Assembly (NCBI RefSeq): GCF_947500125.1
Contig: NZ_CANMRA010000005.1
Coordinates: 62,001 to 126,000 of the forward strand
Source of the DNA: an uncultured Kocuria sp.
Lineage (GTDB): Bacteria; Actinomycetota; Actinomycetes; Actinomycetales; Micrococcaceae
Length of the DNA stretch: 64,000 nucleotides
Direction of reading: 5' to 3'
The translations under genes and the position numbers were made by a program. Under the pieces are notes generated by a model. It did no database searches. It was not told the DNA's origin and worked only from the letters and a program-made list of their open reading frames with translations. Shown here piece after piece: positions 49,253 through 57,883 of this stretch (positions are counted from its first letter, which is position 1; each line of letters opens with the position of its first letter).

Positions 49253-49284
49253 AAAGGCCGTCCCGAGGACTCGGGACGGCCTTT
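49253..49284 (+). terminator. Terminator after tRNA-His
   Basis: Perfect 14-bp stem (49253-49266 with 49271-49284), 4-nt loop, ending in CTTTCGTCGTT. Confidence 0.85.
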
Positions 49285-49343
49285 CGTCGTTCCCGGTCCG
49301 GTTCGAAGGGGCGCAGGCCCCGGCAAGTCGAAGGAAGTGCGTC

Positions 49344-49916
49344 ATGGCCGTCCGCCCCGTGGTGATCACCGGCGATCCCGTCCTCCACCGTCCCGCCGCG
49401 AAGGTGGCGCGGTTCGACGAGGAGCTGCGCGCCCTCGTCGAGGACATGTACGAGACCATGGACGCCGCCCACGGCGTCGGCCTCGCCGCCCCGCAGATCG
49501 GCGTGGGCCTACGGATCTTCACCTACACCTTCCAGAACGACGACGGGGTGGCGCCGCGCGGCGTCCTCGTCAACCCGCTCCTGACCCCGGGGAAGGTCTC
49601 CCAGGACGCGCCCGACCCGGACGAGGAGTCCGAAGGCTGCCTGTCCGTGCCGGGCCACAGCTGGCCGCTCAAGCGGGCGGACTGGGTCCGGGTCGCCGGG
49701 TTCGACGTCGACGGCCGTCCGGTGGACTTCGAGGCCACCGGATGGTTCGCCCGGGTCATGCAGCACGAGTACGACCACCTGGACGGCAAGCTCTACGTGG
49801 ACCGGCTCAACGACAAGTGGGGCCGGAAGGCACGCAAGGCCGTCAAGGCCGCGGGCTGGGGCCGGCCCGGCCACACGTGGACGCCGGGCGTCGACGAGGA
49901 CCCGTTCGGCCACTGA
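49344..49916 (+). CDS. def: Peptide deformylase
   Basis: Removes the formyl group from nascent N-terminal Met. It is 190 aa. The three family motifs are all present: GVGLAAPQIG (about 47-56), EGCLS (Cys metal ligand, about 98-102) and QHEYDHLDG (two His ligands and catalytic Glu, about 139-147). A good ribosome site (GAAGGAAG) lies 6 nt before the ATG. Single gene between tRNA-His and a small terminator. Confidence 0.97.
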   Translation: MAVRPVVITGDPVLHRPAAKVARFDEELRALVEDMYETMDAAHGVGLAAPQIGVGLRIFTYTFQNDDGVAPRGVLVNPLLTPGKVSQDAPDPDEESEGCLSVPGHSWPLKRADWVRVAGFDVDGRPVDFEATGWFARVMQHEYDHLDGKLYVDRLNDKWGRKARKAVKAAGWGRPGHTWTPGVDEDPFGH

Positions 49917-49923
49917 GCCTCGT

Positions 49924-49947
49924 GCGGGCACCGACCCCGGTGCCCGC
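49924..49947 (+). terminator. Hairpin downstream of def
   Basis: Perfect 10-bp stem gcgggcaccg/cggtgcccgc with a 4-nt loop, 8 nt after the def stop; no U-run. Confidence 0.55.
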
Positions 49948-50033
49948 CACGGCACTCGGGGCTCGGCCGCCGCGGCCCGGACCTCGGTGCCGGCCACGGC
50001 CCTCGCGGTCCAGCCGTCGCGGCCCGGCTCCCA

Positions 50034-50059
50034 GTGCCCCCCGCGGACCCCGGGGGCAC
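50034..50059 (-). terminator. Hairpin downstream of yaaA
   Basis: 8-bp stem gtgccccc/gggggcac with a 10-nt loop, 13 nt beyond the yaaA stop. The 49950-50030 stretch between the two hairpins holds degenerate GC repeats and no gene. Confidence 0.45.
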
Positions 50060-50071
50060 GACCGTCGCGGC

Positions 50072-50845
50072 TCAGTCCTCGGTGCGCACGACGACGAGCT
50101 CGCCCGCCGAGCGGGCCGTGGGCTCGGTGAGCTCGGCGGTCCAGCGCTCCCGCGCCGCCGCGAGCAGCTCCTGCGGCGTCCTGGGGCGCTCGCCCTCGGC
50201 GGCGCGCTCGAGCAGGTGGCGGGCGAGCAGCCCCCGGGTGTGCTTGGCCATGTGCGAGACGACCTGCCGCTTCCCCTGCCGCTCCCGGACCACCTTCACC
50301 CCCACCGTCCGTTCGCGCGGCCCGCGCCACGCCGCCGCGTAGGCGGCCGAACGGCAGTCCACGACGAGCCCGTCCCCGGCCGCTGGCTCCAGCACGCCCG
50401 GCAGGTGTCGTCTCCAGTGGGCCGCGAGCCTCCCGAGCCCCGGCAGCTCGGCGCCCATGGACAGGCGGTAGGCCGGGATCCGGTCCTCGGGGCGCACCGC
50501 GCCCCACAGGGCCGAGACGACGACGAGGGACTCCGCCGCGGCGGCCCGCTGCGCCGTGGTCATCCCGACCGGGTCCAGGGCGTCGTAGAGCACCCCGGTG
50601 TAGACGCTCAGGGCCGGTGAGGCGGGCTCCGCGCCCAGCCGGGTGTTGCGCTCGATCTCCCCTCGCAGCCGCTCCCCCACGCCCAGCACCTCGAGGGCGT
50701 CCTCGCGGGCGCTCGTCGCGGCCAGCTCGGTCAGGACCTGCTCCCGGGCGGCGGTGAGCCCGGGGAAGGACAGGGTTGCGGGGTCGACGGGCGAGCCGGC
50801 GCCGGGGGCGGTCTTGGTCTCGGAGGGCGGGAGGAGGATCAGCAC
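50072..50845 (-). CDS. yaaA: YaaA family (DUF328) peroxide-stress protein
   Basis: A 257-residue YaaA protein. In E. coli, YaaA limits free iron and DNA damage under H2O2. Family features are LPPSETKT near the N-terminus, YTGVLYDAL, VVVSALWGAVRPEDRIPAYRLSMG, and VVSHMAKHTRG. GTG start with no ribosome site; TAGACT ends 7 nt before it, so it is probably leaderless. It is divergent from the RNase P RNA gene. Confidence 0.9.
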   Translation of the reverse strand: MLILLPPSETKTAPGAGSPVDPATLSFPGLTAAREQVLTELAATSAREDALEVLGVGERLRGEIERNTRLGAEPASPALSVYTGVLYDALDPVGMTTAQRAAAAESLVVVSALWGAVRPEDRIPAYRLSMGAELPGLGRLAAHWRRHLPGVLEPAAGDGLVVDCRSAAYAAAWRGPRERTVGVKVVRERQGKRQVVSHMAKHTRGLLARHLLERAAEGERPRTPQELLAAARERWTAELTEPTARSAGELVVVRTED

Positions 50846-50852
50846 CCGCAGA

Positions 50853-50858
50853 AGTCTA
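50853..50858 (-). promoter_or_regulatory. -10 box TAGACT, leaderless arrangement (yaaA)
   Basis: The minus-strand hexamer ends 7 nt before GTG 50845. Confidence 0.55.
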
Positions 50859-50937
50859 GTGATCCCGCGCGGCCGCGTCGCACGCGGGACCCGGCCGGAA
50901 CCGGTCGGGGCCGGTCGGGACGCCCCGGTCCGGCGGG

Positions 50938-50943
50938 TAGGAT
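50938..50943 (+). promoter_or_regulatory. -10 box TAGGAT of rnpB
   Basis: Ends 7 nt before 50951, the first base of the P1 helix of RNase P RNA. Confidence 0.6.
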
Positions 50944-50950
50944 GGGCGGC

Positions 50951-51346
50951 GGACAGGTCGGCCGGGTGACCGCGGGCCGCGCAGCTCCGGCTGCCGCGGC
51001 GCGAGGAAAGTCCGGGCTCCGCAGAGCAGGATGATGGGCAACGCCCACTCGGGGAAACCCGCAGGAAAGTGCCACAGAAAACAGACCGCCCGCTCCCGGT
51101 CCGTCCGGGCGGCGGGTCAGGGTGAAAAGGTGGTGTAAGAGACCACCAGCGCGCCGGGTGACCGGCGCGGCTCGGTAAACCCCATCCGGAGCAAGGCCAG
51201 ACAGGGTGCGTCCGAGGGCTGCTCGTCCGAGCACCCGGGTAGGCCGCTCGAGCCCACCGGCAACGGTGGGCCTAGATGGATGGTCACCAGCACGGCACGG
51301 GCGACCGGCCGTGTGCACAGAACCCGGCTTACAGGCCGGCCTGTCC
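50951..51346 (+). ncRNA. rnpB: RNase P RNA (bacterial type A)
   Basis: Catalytic RNA that cuts tRNA 5' leaders. Universally conserved blocks appear in order: GAGGAAAGTCCGGGCTCC near 51000, CCACAGAAAACAG near 51071, GGTGTAAGAGACCACCAG near 51132, GGTAAACCCC, TAGATGGATGGTCACC and ACAGAACCCGGCTTACAGG. P1 pairs GGACAGG (50951-50957) with CCTGTCC (51340-51346). The ends are set by P1. Confidence 0.97.
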
Positions 51347-51395
51347 CCCGCTCCCCTTCCGGCGCCGACGGGGCCCCCCTGGCCCCGGCCGGTCG

Positions 51396-52130
51396 TCAGG
51401 AGCGGACGAGGATCACCCCGCACTCCGGGCAGGTGAGGACCTCGTCCTCGGCCGCCGCCCGGAACGTCGCCGCGTCGGTGGGGCTGAGCGCCGATCCGCA
51501 GGACCCGCACGCGGTGCCCCGCAGCTCCGCGGCCGCCGGCCGCTCGGTGCCGCGCCCGGTCCGGATCTTCTCGTACCGCGCCAGCAGAGCGGGATTCCCC
51601 ACGCCCTCCGCGGCGGCGGTGCGCGTGCCGGCCAGCCCGCCGCGCTCGGCCGTCAGGGCCTGGCCCTCCTCGTCCCGGGCCGCGACGCGACGGCGCGCCT
51701 CCGCGTCGGCCTCCTTGAGCCGCGGCGTGATGCGGGCGCGGTGCGCGACCGCGTCGTCGAGCTCCTGCATGATCTCCAGCTCGGCCTCCTCCGCCTCGGC
51801 CAGCTGCCGGGTGCGGGTCTCGATCTCGTGCTGCAGGCCCATGAGGTCCTTGGCGGACCCGCCCTGCTCGAGACGCCGGCGGTCCTTCTCGATCGAGGCC
51901 TGGACACGGGCGGCCTTCTGCTCGGCTGCGGCCAGCCGGTCGCGGATCTCCTGCTCCCCGGACTCGAGCTCCTTCGCGGCGGCGATCGCCCGGGCCCTGA
52001 GCTGCAGCGCGGCGGCGACGTCGGGGTCGGCCTTCAGCTCCGCGATCCGGGCGGCGATCCGGCGCAGCCGGGCGTCGACCCGCTCGAGCTCCAGCAGGGC
52101 GCGTTGCTGCTCTGTCGTGGCGGTGCTCAT
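51396..52130 (-). CDS. Coiled-coil protein with C-terminal C4 zinc ribbon
   Basis: A 244-residue protein. Residues about 10-170 are almost continuous heptad-like coiled coil (Ala/Glu/Arg/Leu-rich). The C-terminal C4 zinc ribbon has CGSCG (about 207-211) and CPECG (about 235-239). This family is near-universal in actinobacteria next to the Nif3-like gene; its role is unsettled (nucleic-acid contact is often proposed). The ATG overlaps the Nif3 stop by 4 nt (ATGA). Confidence 0.85.
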   Translation of the reverse strand: MSTATTEQQRALLELERVDARLRRIAARIAELKADPDVAAALQLRARAIAAAKELESGEQEIRDRLAAAEQKAARVQASIEKDRRRLEQGGSAKDLMGLQHEIETRTRQLAEAEEAELEIMQELDDAVAHRARITPRLKEADAEARRRVAARDEEGQALTAERGGLAGTRTAAAEGVGNPALLARYEKIRTGRGTERPAAAELRGTACGSCGSALSPTDAATFRAAAEDEVLTCPECGVILVRS

Positions 52131-53074
52131 GCGGGTCCTCCTGCGGTCGGTGCGGCGGGGTCAGCGGCGGGTTCGGAGTCGGGGTCGGCAGGGCCGGGGG
52201 CGGGGTGGTCGATGCGGAAGTCCCACGGGTCGGTGCGCCGTTCCGAGACCTCGATCTGGACGTCGTGGCCGCGCGCGGCGAGCGCCGCCCGCAGTGCGGC
52301 GGCGCCCACGGGCAGCCACAGCCACTCGCTCGCGAAGTGGGAGAGGTCCACGAGGTACGGGGTGCCGTCGGCGCCGGGGCCCACGGCGGCCTCGCGCGCC
52401 TCGGACGCGGGGTGGTGGCGCAGGTCCGCGGTCACGTAGACGTCGGCGCCGGAGGCCCGCACCGCGTCGAAGAGCGAGTCCCCCGCTCCCCCGCACACCG
52501 CGACGCGCCGGACGAGGGCGTCGGGGTCCCCGGCCACGCGCACGCCGTGGGCGGTGGGCGGCACGGCGTCGGCCAGGCGCCGGGCCAGCTCCCGCAGGCG
52601 CAGGGGCTGCGCCAGGTCCCCCACGCGCCCGATGCCCACGGCCGGGTCCGCGGGGTGCGGCGCGAGCGGCGTCGTCGTCGTGAGCCCGGCGGCCCGCGCC
52701 ACGGCGTCCGAGACGCCGTCCGGGGCGGAGTCCGCGTTGGTGTGGCAGGCGAGCAGGGCGCACCCGTGCTCGATGAGCTCGTGCACCACGGCGCCCTTGA
52801 AGCCGTCGGCGGCCACGGAGGTGACACCGCGCAGGAGCAGGGGGTGGTGGGTGACCAGGAGGTCGGCACCGGTGGATACCGCCTCGGCCACGACGTCGGC
52901 CACCGGGTCCACCGCGAAGAGGATGCGGCGCACGGGCCGGTCCGGGCGGCCGGTGACGAGCCCGCTGGCGTCCCAGGGCTCCTGCAGGTGCAGCGGCCAC
53001 AGCTGCTCGACGGTCTCGAGCACCTCCGACAGAGAGGGTGCGGGCCCGGGCGGGGACGTGCTCTGCGCGCTCAT
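52127..53074 (-). CDS. Nif3-like dinuclear metal-centre protein (DUF34)
   Basis: A 315-residue NIF3/YbgI family protein, a toroidal hexamer with two metals per subunit in known structures. GTP cyclohydrolase I-like or chaperone roles have been proposed, but no settled function. Metal-binding segments are LLVTHHPLLLRG (about 72-83), ACHTNADSAPDG (about 108-119), and the C-terminal VDLSHFASEW with His and Glu. First gene of the Nif3/zinc-ribbon pair. TAGACT ends 6 nt before the ATG. Confidence 0.9.
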   Translation of the reverse strand: MSAQSTSPPGPAPSLSEVLETVEQLWPLHLQEPWDASGLVTGRPDRPVRRILFAVDPVADVVAEAVSTGADLLVTHHPLLLRGVTSVAADGFKGAVVHELIEHGCALLACHTNADSAPDGVSDAVARAAGLTTTTPLAPHPADPAVGIGRVGDLAQPLRLRELARRLADAVPPTAHGVRVAGDPDALVRRVAVCGGAGDSLFDAVRASGADVYVTADLRHHPASEAREAAVGPGADGTPYLVDLSHFASEWLWLPVGAAALRAALAARGHDVQIEVSERRTDPWDFRIDHPAPGPADPDSEPAADPAAPTAGGPA

Positions 53075-53080
53075 GGGCCC

Positions 53081-53086
53081 AGTCTA
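53081..53086 (-). promoter_or_regulatory. -10 box TAGACT, leaderless arrangement (Nif3 gene)
   Basis: The minus-strand hexamer ends 6 nt before ATG 53074. Confidence 0.55.
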
Positions 53087-53165
53087 GGAGTCGGTCCCGC
53101 ACCCGCCCCGGTGCGGGCCCGGAGGGTCGCGGGAATGATGCGGGCCGCGCGGTGTTGTACGGGTC

Positions 53166-53768
53166 ATGGCCTTCTCCGCGCACGACGACGCACGCCCCGC
53201 CCCAGCCCCCGACCCGGATCCCGTTCCCGGCGATCCCGCCGAGCCCGTGACCTTCGTGCTCGCCGGCGGGTGCTTCTGGTGCCTCGACGCCGTCTACCGG
53301 ATCACCCGGGGAGTCACGTCCGTGGTCTCCGGGTACACCGGCGGCGACCCCGGGCGCCCGAGCTACTACGAGGTGTGCTCGGGCACGACCGGCCACGCGG
53401 AGGCCGTCGCCGTGACCTTCGACCCGTCGGTCGTGCCGGCGGACGTGATCCTCGACCTCTTCTTCACCGGCCACGACCCCACCACGCTCAACCGGCAGAA
53501 CTACGACGTCGGCACCCAGTACCGGTCCGCCATGTTCTGGGCCGACGAGAGCCAGCGGGAGCTGTTCGAGCGGTCGATCACCCGGACGCAGCCGGCGTGG
53601 GACCGGCCGATCGTCACGACGCTCGAGCCGCTGGGCACGTTCTGGGAGGCGGAGCCCGAGCACCAGGGCTTCTACGCCGCACAGCCCTGGAACGGCTACT
53701 GCCAGGTGATCATCAACCCCAAGCTGGCGAAGGTCCGGAAACGTTACTCCGCGTGGCTTACCGCGTAG
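53166..53768 (+). CDS. msrA: Peptide methionine-S-sulfoxide reductase MsrA
   Basis: Repairs Met-(S)-sulfoxide in oxidised proteins. 200 aa. The catalytic cysteine lies in LAGGCFWCLDAVYR (about 36-49), with a second cysteine three residues later. SGYTGGDPGRPSYYEVCSGTTGHAEAV and the substrate-pocket segment HDPTTLNRQNYDVGTQYRS follow. The first 30 residues are a Pro/Asp-rich extension. No thioredoxin or MsrB fusion. Downstream and same strand as cysK, 127 nt away. Confidence 0.96.
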   Translation: MAFSAHDDARPAPAPDPDPVPGDPAEPVTFVLAGGCFWCLDAVYRITRGVTSVVSGYTGGDPGRPSYYEVCSGTTGHAEAVAVTFDPSVVPADVILDLFFTGHDPTTLNRQNYDVGTQYRSAMFWADESQRELFERSITRTQPAWDRPIVTTLEPLGTFWEAEPEHQGFYAAQPWNGYCQVIINPKLAKVRKRYSAWLTA

Positions 53769-53774
53769 TAGCGG

Positions 53775-53804
53775 TTGCGGGGCCTGGCTAGGCTGAGCTA
53801 GGAC
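53775..53804 (+). promoter_or_regulatory. Candidate cysK promoter
   Basis: TTGCGG (53775-53780), 18-nt spacer, TAGGAC (53799-53804). A second TAGGCT lies inside the spacer. Confidence 0.35.
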
Positions 53805-53895
53805 CGCGCCGTCGCGGGCCCCCCAGAGCACCGGCGGCCAGTGCACCACCCGAGATCCGACAGAGAACCGACCACGCAGAAACCGAGGTACGCAC

Positions 53896-54831
53896 ATGCC
53901 GAAGATCTACAACGACGTCACCGAGATCGTGGGCCGCACCCCGCTCGTCCACCTCAACCGGCTCGACGAGGGCCTGCCCGGCAACGTCGCCGTGAAGCTG
54001 GAGTTCTACAACCCTGCCAACTCCGTCAAGGACCGCATCGGCGTGGCCATCATCGACGCGGCCGAGAAGTCCGGCCAGCTCAAGCCGGGCGGCACGGTCG
54101 TCGAGGGCACCTCCGGCAACACCGGCATCGCGCTGGCCATGGTCGGCGCCGCCCGCGGCTACAAGGTCGTCCTGACCATGCCCGAGACCATGTCCACGGA
54201 GCGCCGGGTCATGCTCCGCGCCTACGGCGCCCAGATCGTGCTCACCCCGGGCGCGGAGGGCATGCGCGGCGCCGTCGAGAAGGCCCAGGAGATCGTGGAC
54301 TCGACCGAGAACGCGGTCCTCGCCAGCCAGTTCGCCAACGAGGCCAACCCGGCGATCCACTACGCGACCACGGGCCCCGAGATCTGGGAGGACACCGACG
54401 GCAAGGTCGACGTGTTCATCTCCGGCGTCGGCACCGGCGGCACCATCACGGGTGCGGGCCGCTATCTGCGCGAGCAGAACCCGGACGTGCGCCTCGTCGT
54501 CGTCGAGCCGGCCGACTCGCCCCTGCTCACCGAGGGCAAGGCGGGGCCGCACAAGATCCAGGGCCTCGGGGCGAACTTCATCCCGGACATCCTGGACCGC
54601 GAGATCTACGACGACGTCTACGACGTGACCGTCGAGGACTCCGTGCGGGTCGCCCGCGAGCTCGGCACGAAGGAGGGCATCCTCGGCGGGATCTCCTCGG
54701 GCGCCATCGTCTGGGCCGCCCTGCAGGAGGCCGCCAAGGAGGAGAACCGGGACAAGCTGATCGTGGCGATCGTGTGCGACTTCGGCGAGCGCTACATCTC
54801 CACCCTGCTCTACGAGGACATCCGGGGCTGA
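53896..54831 (+). CDS. cysK: Cysteine synthase A (O-acetylserine sulfhydrylase)
   Basis: PLP enzyme making cysteine from O-acetylserine and sulfide. It has 311 aa. The PLP lysine is in NPANSVKDRIGVAII (about 36-50), the substrate loop is EGTSGNTGIALA, the phosphate-binding loop GTGTGGT-like sequence is GVGTGGTITG, and the C-terminal pyridine-contact Ser is in GISSGA. ATG preceded by GAGG. It pairs with cysE 159 nt downstream; CysK and CysE form the cysteine synthase complex. Confidence 0.97.
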   Translation: MPKIYNDVTEIVGRTPLVHLNRLDEGLPGNVAVKLEFYNPANSVKDRIGVAIIDAAEKSGQLKPGGTVVEGTSGNTGIALAMVGAARGYKVVLTMPETMSTERRVMLRAYGAQIVLTPGAEGMRGAVEKAQEIVDSTENAVLASQFANEANPAIHYATTGPEIWEDTDGKVDVFISGVGTGGTITGAGRYLREQNPDVRLVVVEPADSPLLTEGKAGPHKIQGLGANFIPDILDREIYDDVYDVTVEDSVRVARELGTKEGILGGISSGAIVWAALQEAAKEENRDKLIVAIVCDFGERYISTLLYEDIRG

Positions 54832-54990
54832 CCCGCACGACGGGCCCACGACCCGCCCCCCGCCGGGAATAGCGCCGCCTGCCGGTGACGTTGCTCCCGG
54901 TGGTGGGCGGGTCGTTCCCGTCCGCGCCCCCACACGTCCTGCCGGCCCCGGCGGGACAGGACCCCGCCCCCGGAAGAACAGAGGAAGACC

Positions 54991-55575
54991 GTGAGTTTCT
55001 GGAGCAGACTCGCCGAGGACCTGCAGACGGCCCGGACGCACGACCCGGCCGCGCGCTCCCGGGTGGAGATCGCCCTCAACTACTCGGGTCTGCACGCCAT
55101 CTGGATCCACCGGCTGTCCCACCGGCTGTGGCAGCACCCGGACCGGCGGCTGCTGGCCCGCACGGTCTCCCAGCTCGGCCGCTTCCTCACCGGCGTGGAG
55201 ATCCACCCCGGCGCCACCATCGGGCGCCGCTTCTTCATCGACCACGGCATGGGCGTGGTCATCGGGGAGACCGCCGAGATCGGCGAGGACGTGATGATCT
55301 ACCACGGGGTGACCCTGGGCGGGCGCTCCCTGGCGAAGGTCAAGCGGCACCCCACCGTGGGCGACCGGGTGGTGATCGGCGCCGGGGCGAAGATCCTCGG
55401 CCCGGTGGAGATCGGCGCCGACTCCGCCGTGGGCGCCAACGCCGTGGTGGTCAAGGACGTGCCGGAGGACTCGATCGTGACCGGGATCCCCGGCAAGGTC
55501 CGCCCGCGCACCCCCGAGAAGCAGCAGCCGCTCGTGGACCCCTCCACCTACATCGACCCCGCCATGTGGATCTGA
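54991..55575 (+). CDS. cysE: Serine O-acetyltransferase
   Basis: Makes O-acetylserine from serine and acetyl-CoA. 194 aa. A helical N-terminal domain (1-65) is followed by a left-handed beta helix of hexapeptide repeats ([20 protein letters not shown]). The catalytic His is in IDHGMG (about 85-90) and a second active-site His is in [10 protein letters not shown]. The C-terminus ends in Ile (DPAMWI), as needed to insert into the CysK active site. GTG start with AGAGGAAG upstream. Confidence 0.96.
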   Translation: MSFWSRLAEDLQTARTHDPAARSRVEIALNYSGLHAIWIHRLSHRLWQHPDRRLLARTVSQLGRFLTGVEIHPGATIGRRFFIDHGMGVVIGETAEIGEDVMIYHGVTLGGRSLAKVKRHPTVGDRVVIGAGAKILGPVEIGADSAVGANAVVVKDVPEDSIVTGIPGKVRPRTPEKQQPLVDPSTYIDPAMWI

Positions 55576-55633
55576 TCCCCTCGCGCCGCGTCCGCGCCTC
55601 CCGCGAGGCGGCGGGCGCCGCCGCCCGGGTCGG

Positions 55634-55684
55634 GACGACGCCGGCCGGCCGCCCCCGTGCTGGGGACGGCCGGCCGGCGTCGTC
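55634..55684. terminator. Bidirectional terminator cysE / gnd
   Basis: Perfect 18-bp stem (55634-55651 with 55667-55684), 15-nt loop, between convergent genes. Confidence 0.8.
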
Positions 55685-55698
55685 GTGCGGGGCGTCGG

Positions 55699-57156
55699 CT
55701 AGGCGACGACCTCGGAGCGGTCCCCGCTCCACAGGGTGTGGTAGACGCCCTCGGCGTCGTCGGTGCGCCGGTAGGTGTGCGCGCCGAAGAAGTCGCGCAG
55801 CCCCTGCGTCAGGGCCGCGTTGAGCCGAGGCCGGCGCAGGGAGTCGTAGTAGTTCAGCGTGGTGGCGAACACCGGCGCGGGGATGCCGCGCTCCACCGCA
55901 CGGGCCACGACGCGCCGCCAGGACGGCAGGGCGTCCTCGATCGCGGAGACGAACTCGGGGGCGAACAGCAGGTTCAGCGGCTGCTTGTCCCCCTTGTACG
56001 CCTCCATGATGACCTCGAGCAGCTCGGCCCGGATGATGCAGCCCTCGCGCCACAGGCCGGCGATCGTCGCGAGATCCAGGTCCCAGCCGTACTCCCGGCC
56101 GGCCATCGTGAGCATGTCCAGACCCTGGGCGTAGCTGACCAGCTTCGAGGCGTAGAGGGCCTTGCGCACGTCCTCCACGAACTCGGGGTCGTGCACGACG
56201 TCCTCGGTGGTGCCCCCGACTCCGGCGGGCAGCACGCGCTGCGCCTCGAGGCGCATGTCCGGCCCGGCGGAGGAGAGCGCCCGGGCGAAGACGGACTCGG
56301 CGATCGCCGTGACCGGGGAGCCGAGCTCGAGGGCCTCCTGGACGGTCCAGCGGCCGGTGCCCTTCTGCCCCGCGGCGTCGACGATCACGTCGATGAGCGG
56401 CTGGTCCGTGCGGGCGTCGACCTGGCGCAGCACGTGGGCGGTGATCTCGATGAGGTAGGAGGCCAGCTCGGTGCGGTTCCACTGCTCGAAGACGTCGGCC
56501 TGCTCGGCCGGCTCGAGCCCCGCGACGGAGCGCAGCAGCTCGTGCGCCTCGCCGATGACCTGCATGTCGGCGTACTCGATGCCGTTGTGCACCATCTTCA
56601 CGAAGTGGCCGGCGCCGTCCGTGTCGATCCACGCGCAGCACGGCTTGCCGTCCTCGGCCTTGGCGGCGATGTCCTCGAGGAGGGGGCCGAGGGAGTCGTA
56701 GGACTTGGCCGGCCCGCCGGGCATGATGGACGGGCCGAGCAGGGCGCCCTCCTCACCCCCGGAGACGCCGATGCCCACGAAGTCCAGGCCCTTCTCGGCG
56801 AGCTCGCGCTCGCGGCGCCGGGTGTCCTGGAAGTAGGAGTTGCCGCCGTCGATGATGATGTCGTCCTTCTCGAGCAGCGGCACGAGCTGCTCGATGACGG
56901 CGTCCACGGGGGCGCCGGCCTTGACCATCACGAGGATGCGGCGGGGGGTCTCGAGGGCGTCCACGAGTTCCTGGAGGGTCTCCGTGCGGATGAACGTCCC
57001 CTCGTCGCCGTGGGCGTCGAGCAGAGCGTCCGTCTTCTCGACGGAGCGGTTGTGGAGGGCGACGGTGTAACCGTGCCGGGCGAAGTTGCGGGCGAGGTTG
57101 GCGCCCATGACCGCGAGGCCGGTGACGCCGATCTGAGCTTTCTGTTCTGCTGCCAT
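55699..57156 (-). CDS. gnd: 6-phosphogluconate dehydrogenase (decarboxylating)
   Basis: Oxidative pentose phosphate enzyme giving ribulose-5-phosphate, CO2 and NADPH. It has 485 aa, the long homodimeric form. The Rossmann motif GLAVMGANLARN is near residue 12 and NRSVEKTD after strand 2 favours NADP. The substrate signature is IIDGGNSYFQDTRRRE, and the catalytic Lys is in GHFVKMVHNGIEY near 190. Residues GTGRWT begin the C-terminal all-helical domain. TAGGCT ends 6 nt before the ATG. Confidence 0.96.
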   Translation of the reverse strand: MAAEQKAQIGVTGLAVMGANLARNFARHGYTVALHNRSVEKTDALLDAHGDEGTFIRTETLQELVDALETPRRILVMVKAGAPVDAVIEQLVPLLEKDDIIIDGGNSYFQDTRRRERELAEKGLDFVGIGVSGGEEGALLGPSIMPGGPAKSYDSLGPLLEDIAAKAEDGKPCCAWIDTDGAGHFVKMVHNGIEYADMQVIGEAHELLRSVAGLEPAEQADVFEQWNRTELASYLIEITAHVLRQVDARTDQPLIDVIVDAAGQKGTGRWTVQEALELGSPVTAIAESVFARALSSAGPDMRLEAQRVLPAGVGGTTEDVVHDPEFVEDVRKALYASKLVSYAQGLDMLTMAGREYGWDLDLATIAGLWREGCIIRAELLEVIMEAYKGDKQPLNLLFAPEFVSAIEDALPSWRRVVARAVERGIPAPVFATTLNYYDSLRRPRLNAALTQGLRDFFGAHTYRRTDDAEGVYHTLWSGDRSEVVA

Positions 57157-57162
57157 GCCCCC

Positions 57163-57168
57163 AGCCTA
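57163..57168 (-). promoter_or_regulatory. -10 box TAGGCT, leaderless arrangement (gnd)
   Basis: The minus-strand hexamer ends 6 nt before ATG 57156. Confidence 0.5.
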
Positions 57169-57349
57169 CAAACTCCGGGGGGTCGCTCCGTCCGGTGCCC
57201 ACTTGTTGCCGCGGTTCGCCGGGGTCCGCCCGTCCTCGCCGAGGCGCAGGCCGCCGCAGGACGTCCGCGGAGGAATCGCCGTCACAATCACCGCTCGCCC
57301 CCGAGCGGCTCCTACATTGGTGCTGAGGGACGAGAGCCGGGGGGCTGCG

Positions 57350-57634
57350 ATGGACGCATGGAAGAGGGCACTGACCGGGGTCGTCGCCTGCGCCGCGCTG
57401 TGGTCGGGTGCCGGGCTCGCACCGGCTGCGGCCGCCGGCGGCGGGGTCGACCTGCTCCTGGGCACCAAGCAGGTGCTCGACGAGGCGACGGTCGCCCAGG
57501 CCAGCGAGGGGGCGGCCCGACTGTGCGGGGGGACGCCCTCCAGCTACGCGAAGAAGGCCCGGAAGGCCGCCGCCACGGGCAGCATCGTGGTCCTCTGCAC
57601 CCGGCCCGGGGGCAAGCAGGTGTACTTCCGCTAG
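57350..57634 (+). CDS. Small secreted protein, unknown
   Basis: 94 residues, not recognised. The N-terminus is a typical Sec signal peptide: K5-R6, hydrophobic core ALTGVVACAALWSGAGLA, then an AxA-type cleavage site near residue 29 (PAAAA). The mature part is about 65 residues, basic at its end, with two cysteines (in ARLCGG and VLCTRPG) that could form one disulfide. The start is ATG 57350; a longer open frame begins at 57155. Single gene between gnd and tRNA-Val. Confidence 0.6.
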   Translation: MDAWKRALTGVVACAALWSGAGLAPAAAAGGGVDLLLGTKQVLDEATVAQASEGAARLCGGTPSSYAKKARKAAATGSIVVLCTRPGGKQVYFR

Positions 57635-57676
57635 CCGTGCCCTGCGCCGGCTCCCGCGGAGGGCGCGCACCGCTCG

Positions 57677-57752
57677 TGGTGGGTCCTACCGGGATCGAAC
57701 CGATGACATCCACGGTGTAAGCGTGGCACTCTACCAGCTGAGCTAAAGACCC
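57677..57752 (-). tRNA. tRNA-Val (anticodon TAC)
   Basis: 76 nt including an encoded CCA. Acceptor GGGTCTT/AGGACCC with one wobble, anticodon stem CCACG/CGTGG with loop CTTACAC, T arm with CGGTTCGATCCCG. Confidence 0.96.
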
Positions 57753-57883
57753 TGACAACCGGGTGGGAGGTTTGCGCAACCGCCGGCACCCGGTTCCCGA
57801 ACAGGCTACCCGCCGTGACGGACCGGCGCCGACCGGGTGCGCACCGGCCCCGGTGTGATGTTGACCATACTTCGGCGCGAAGC

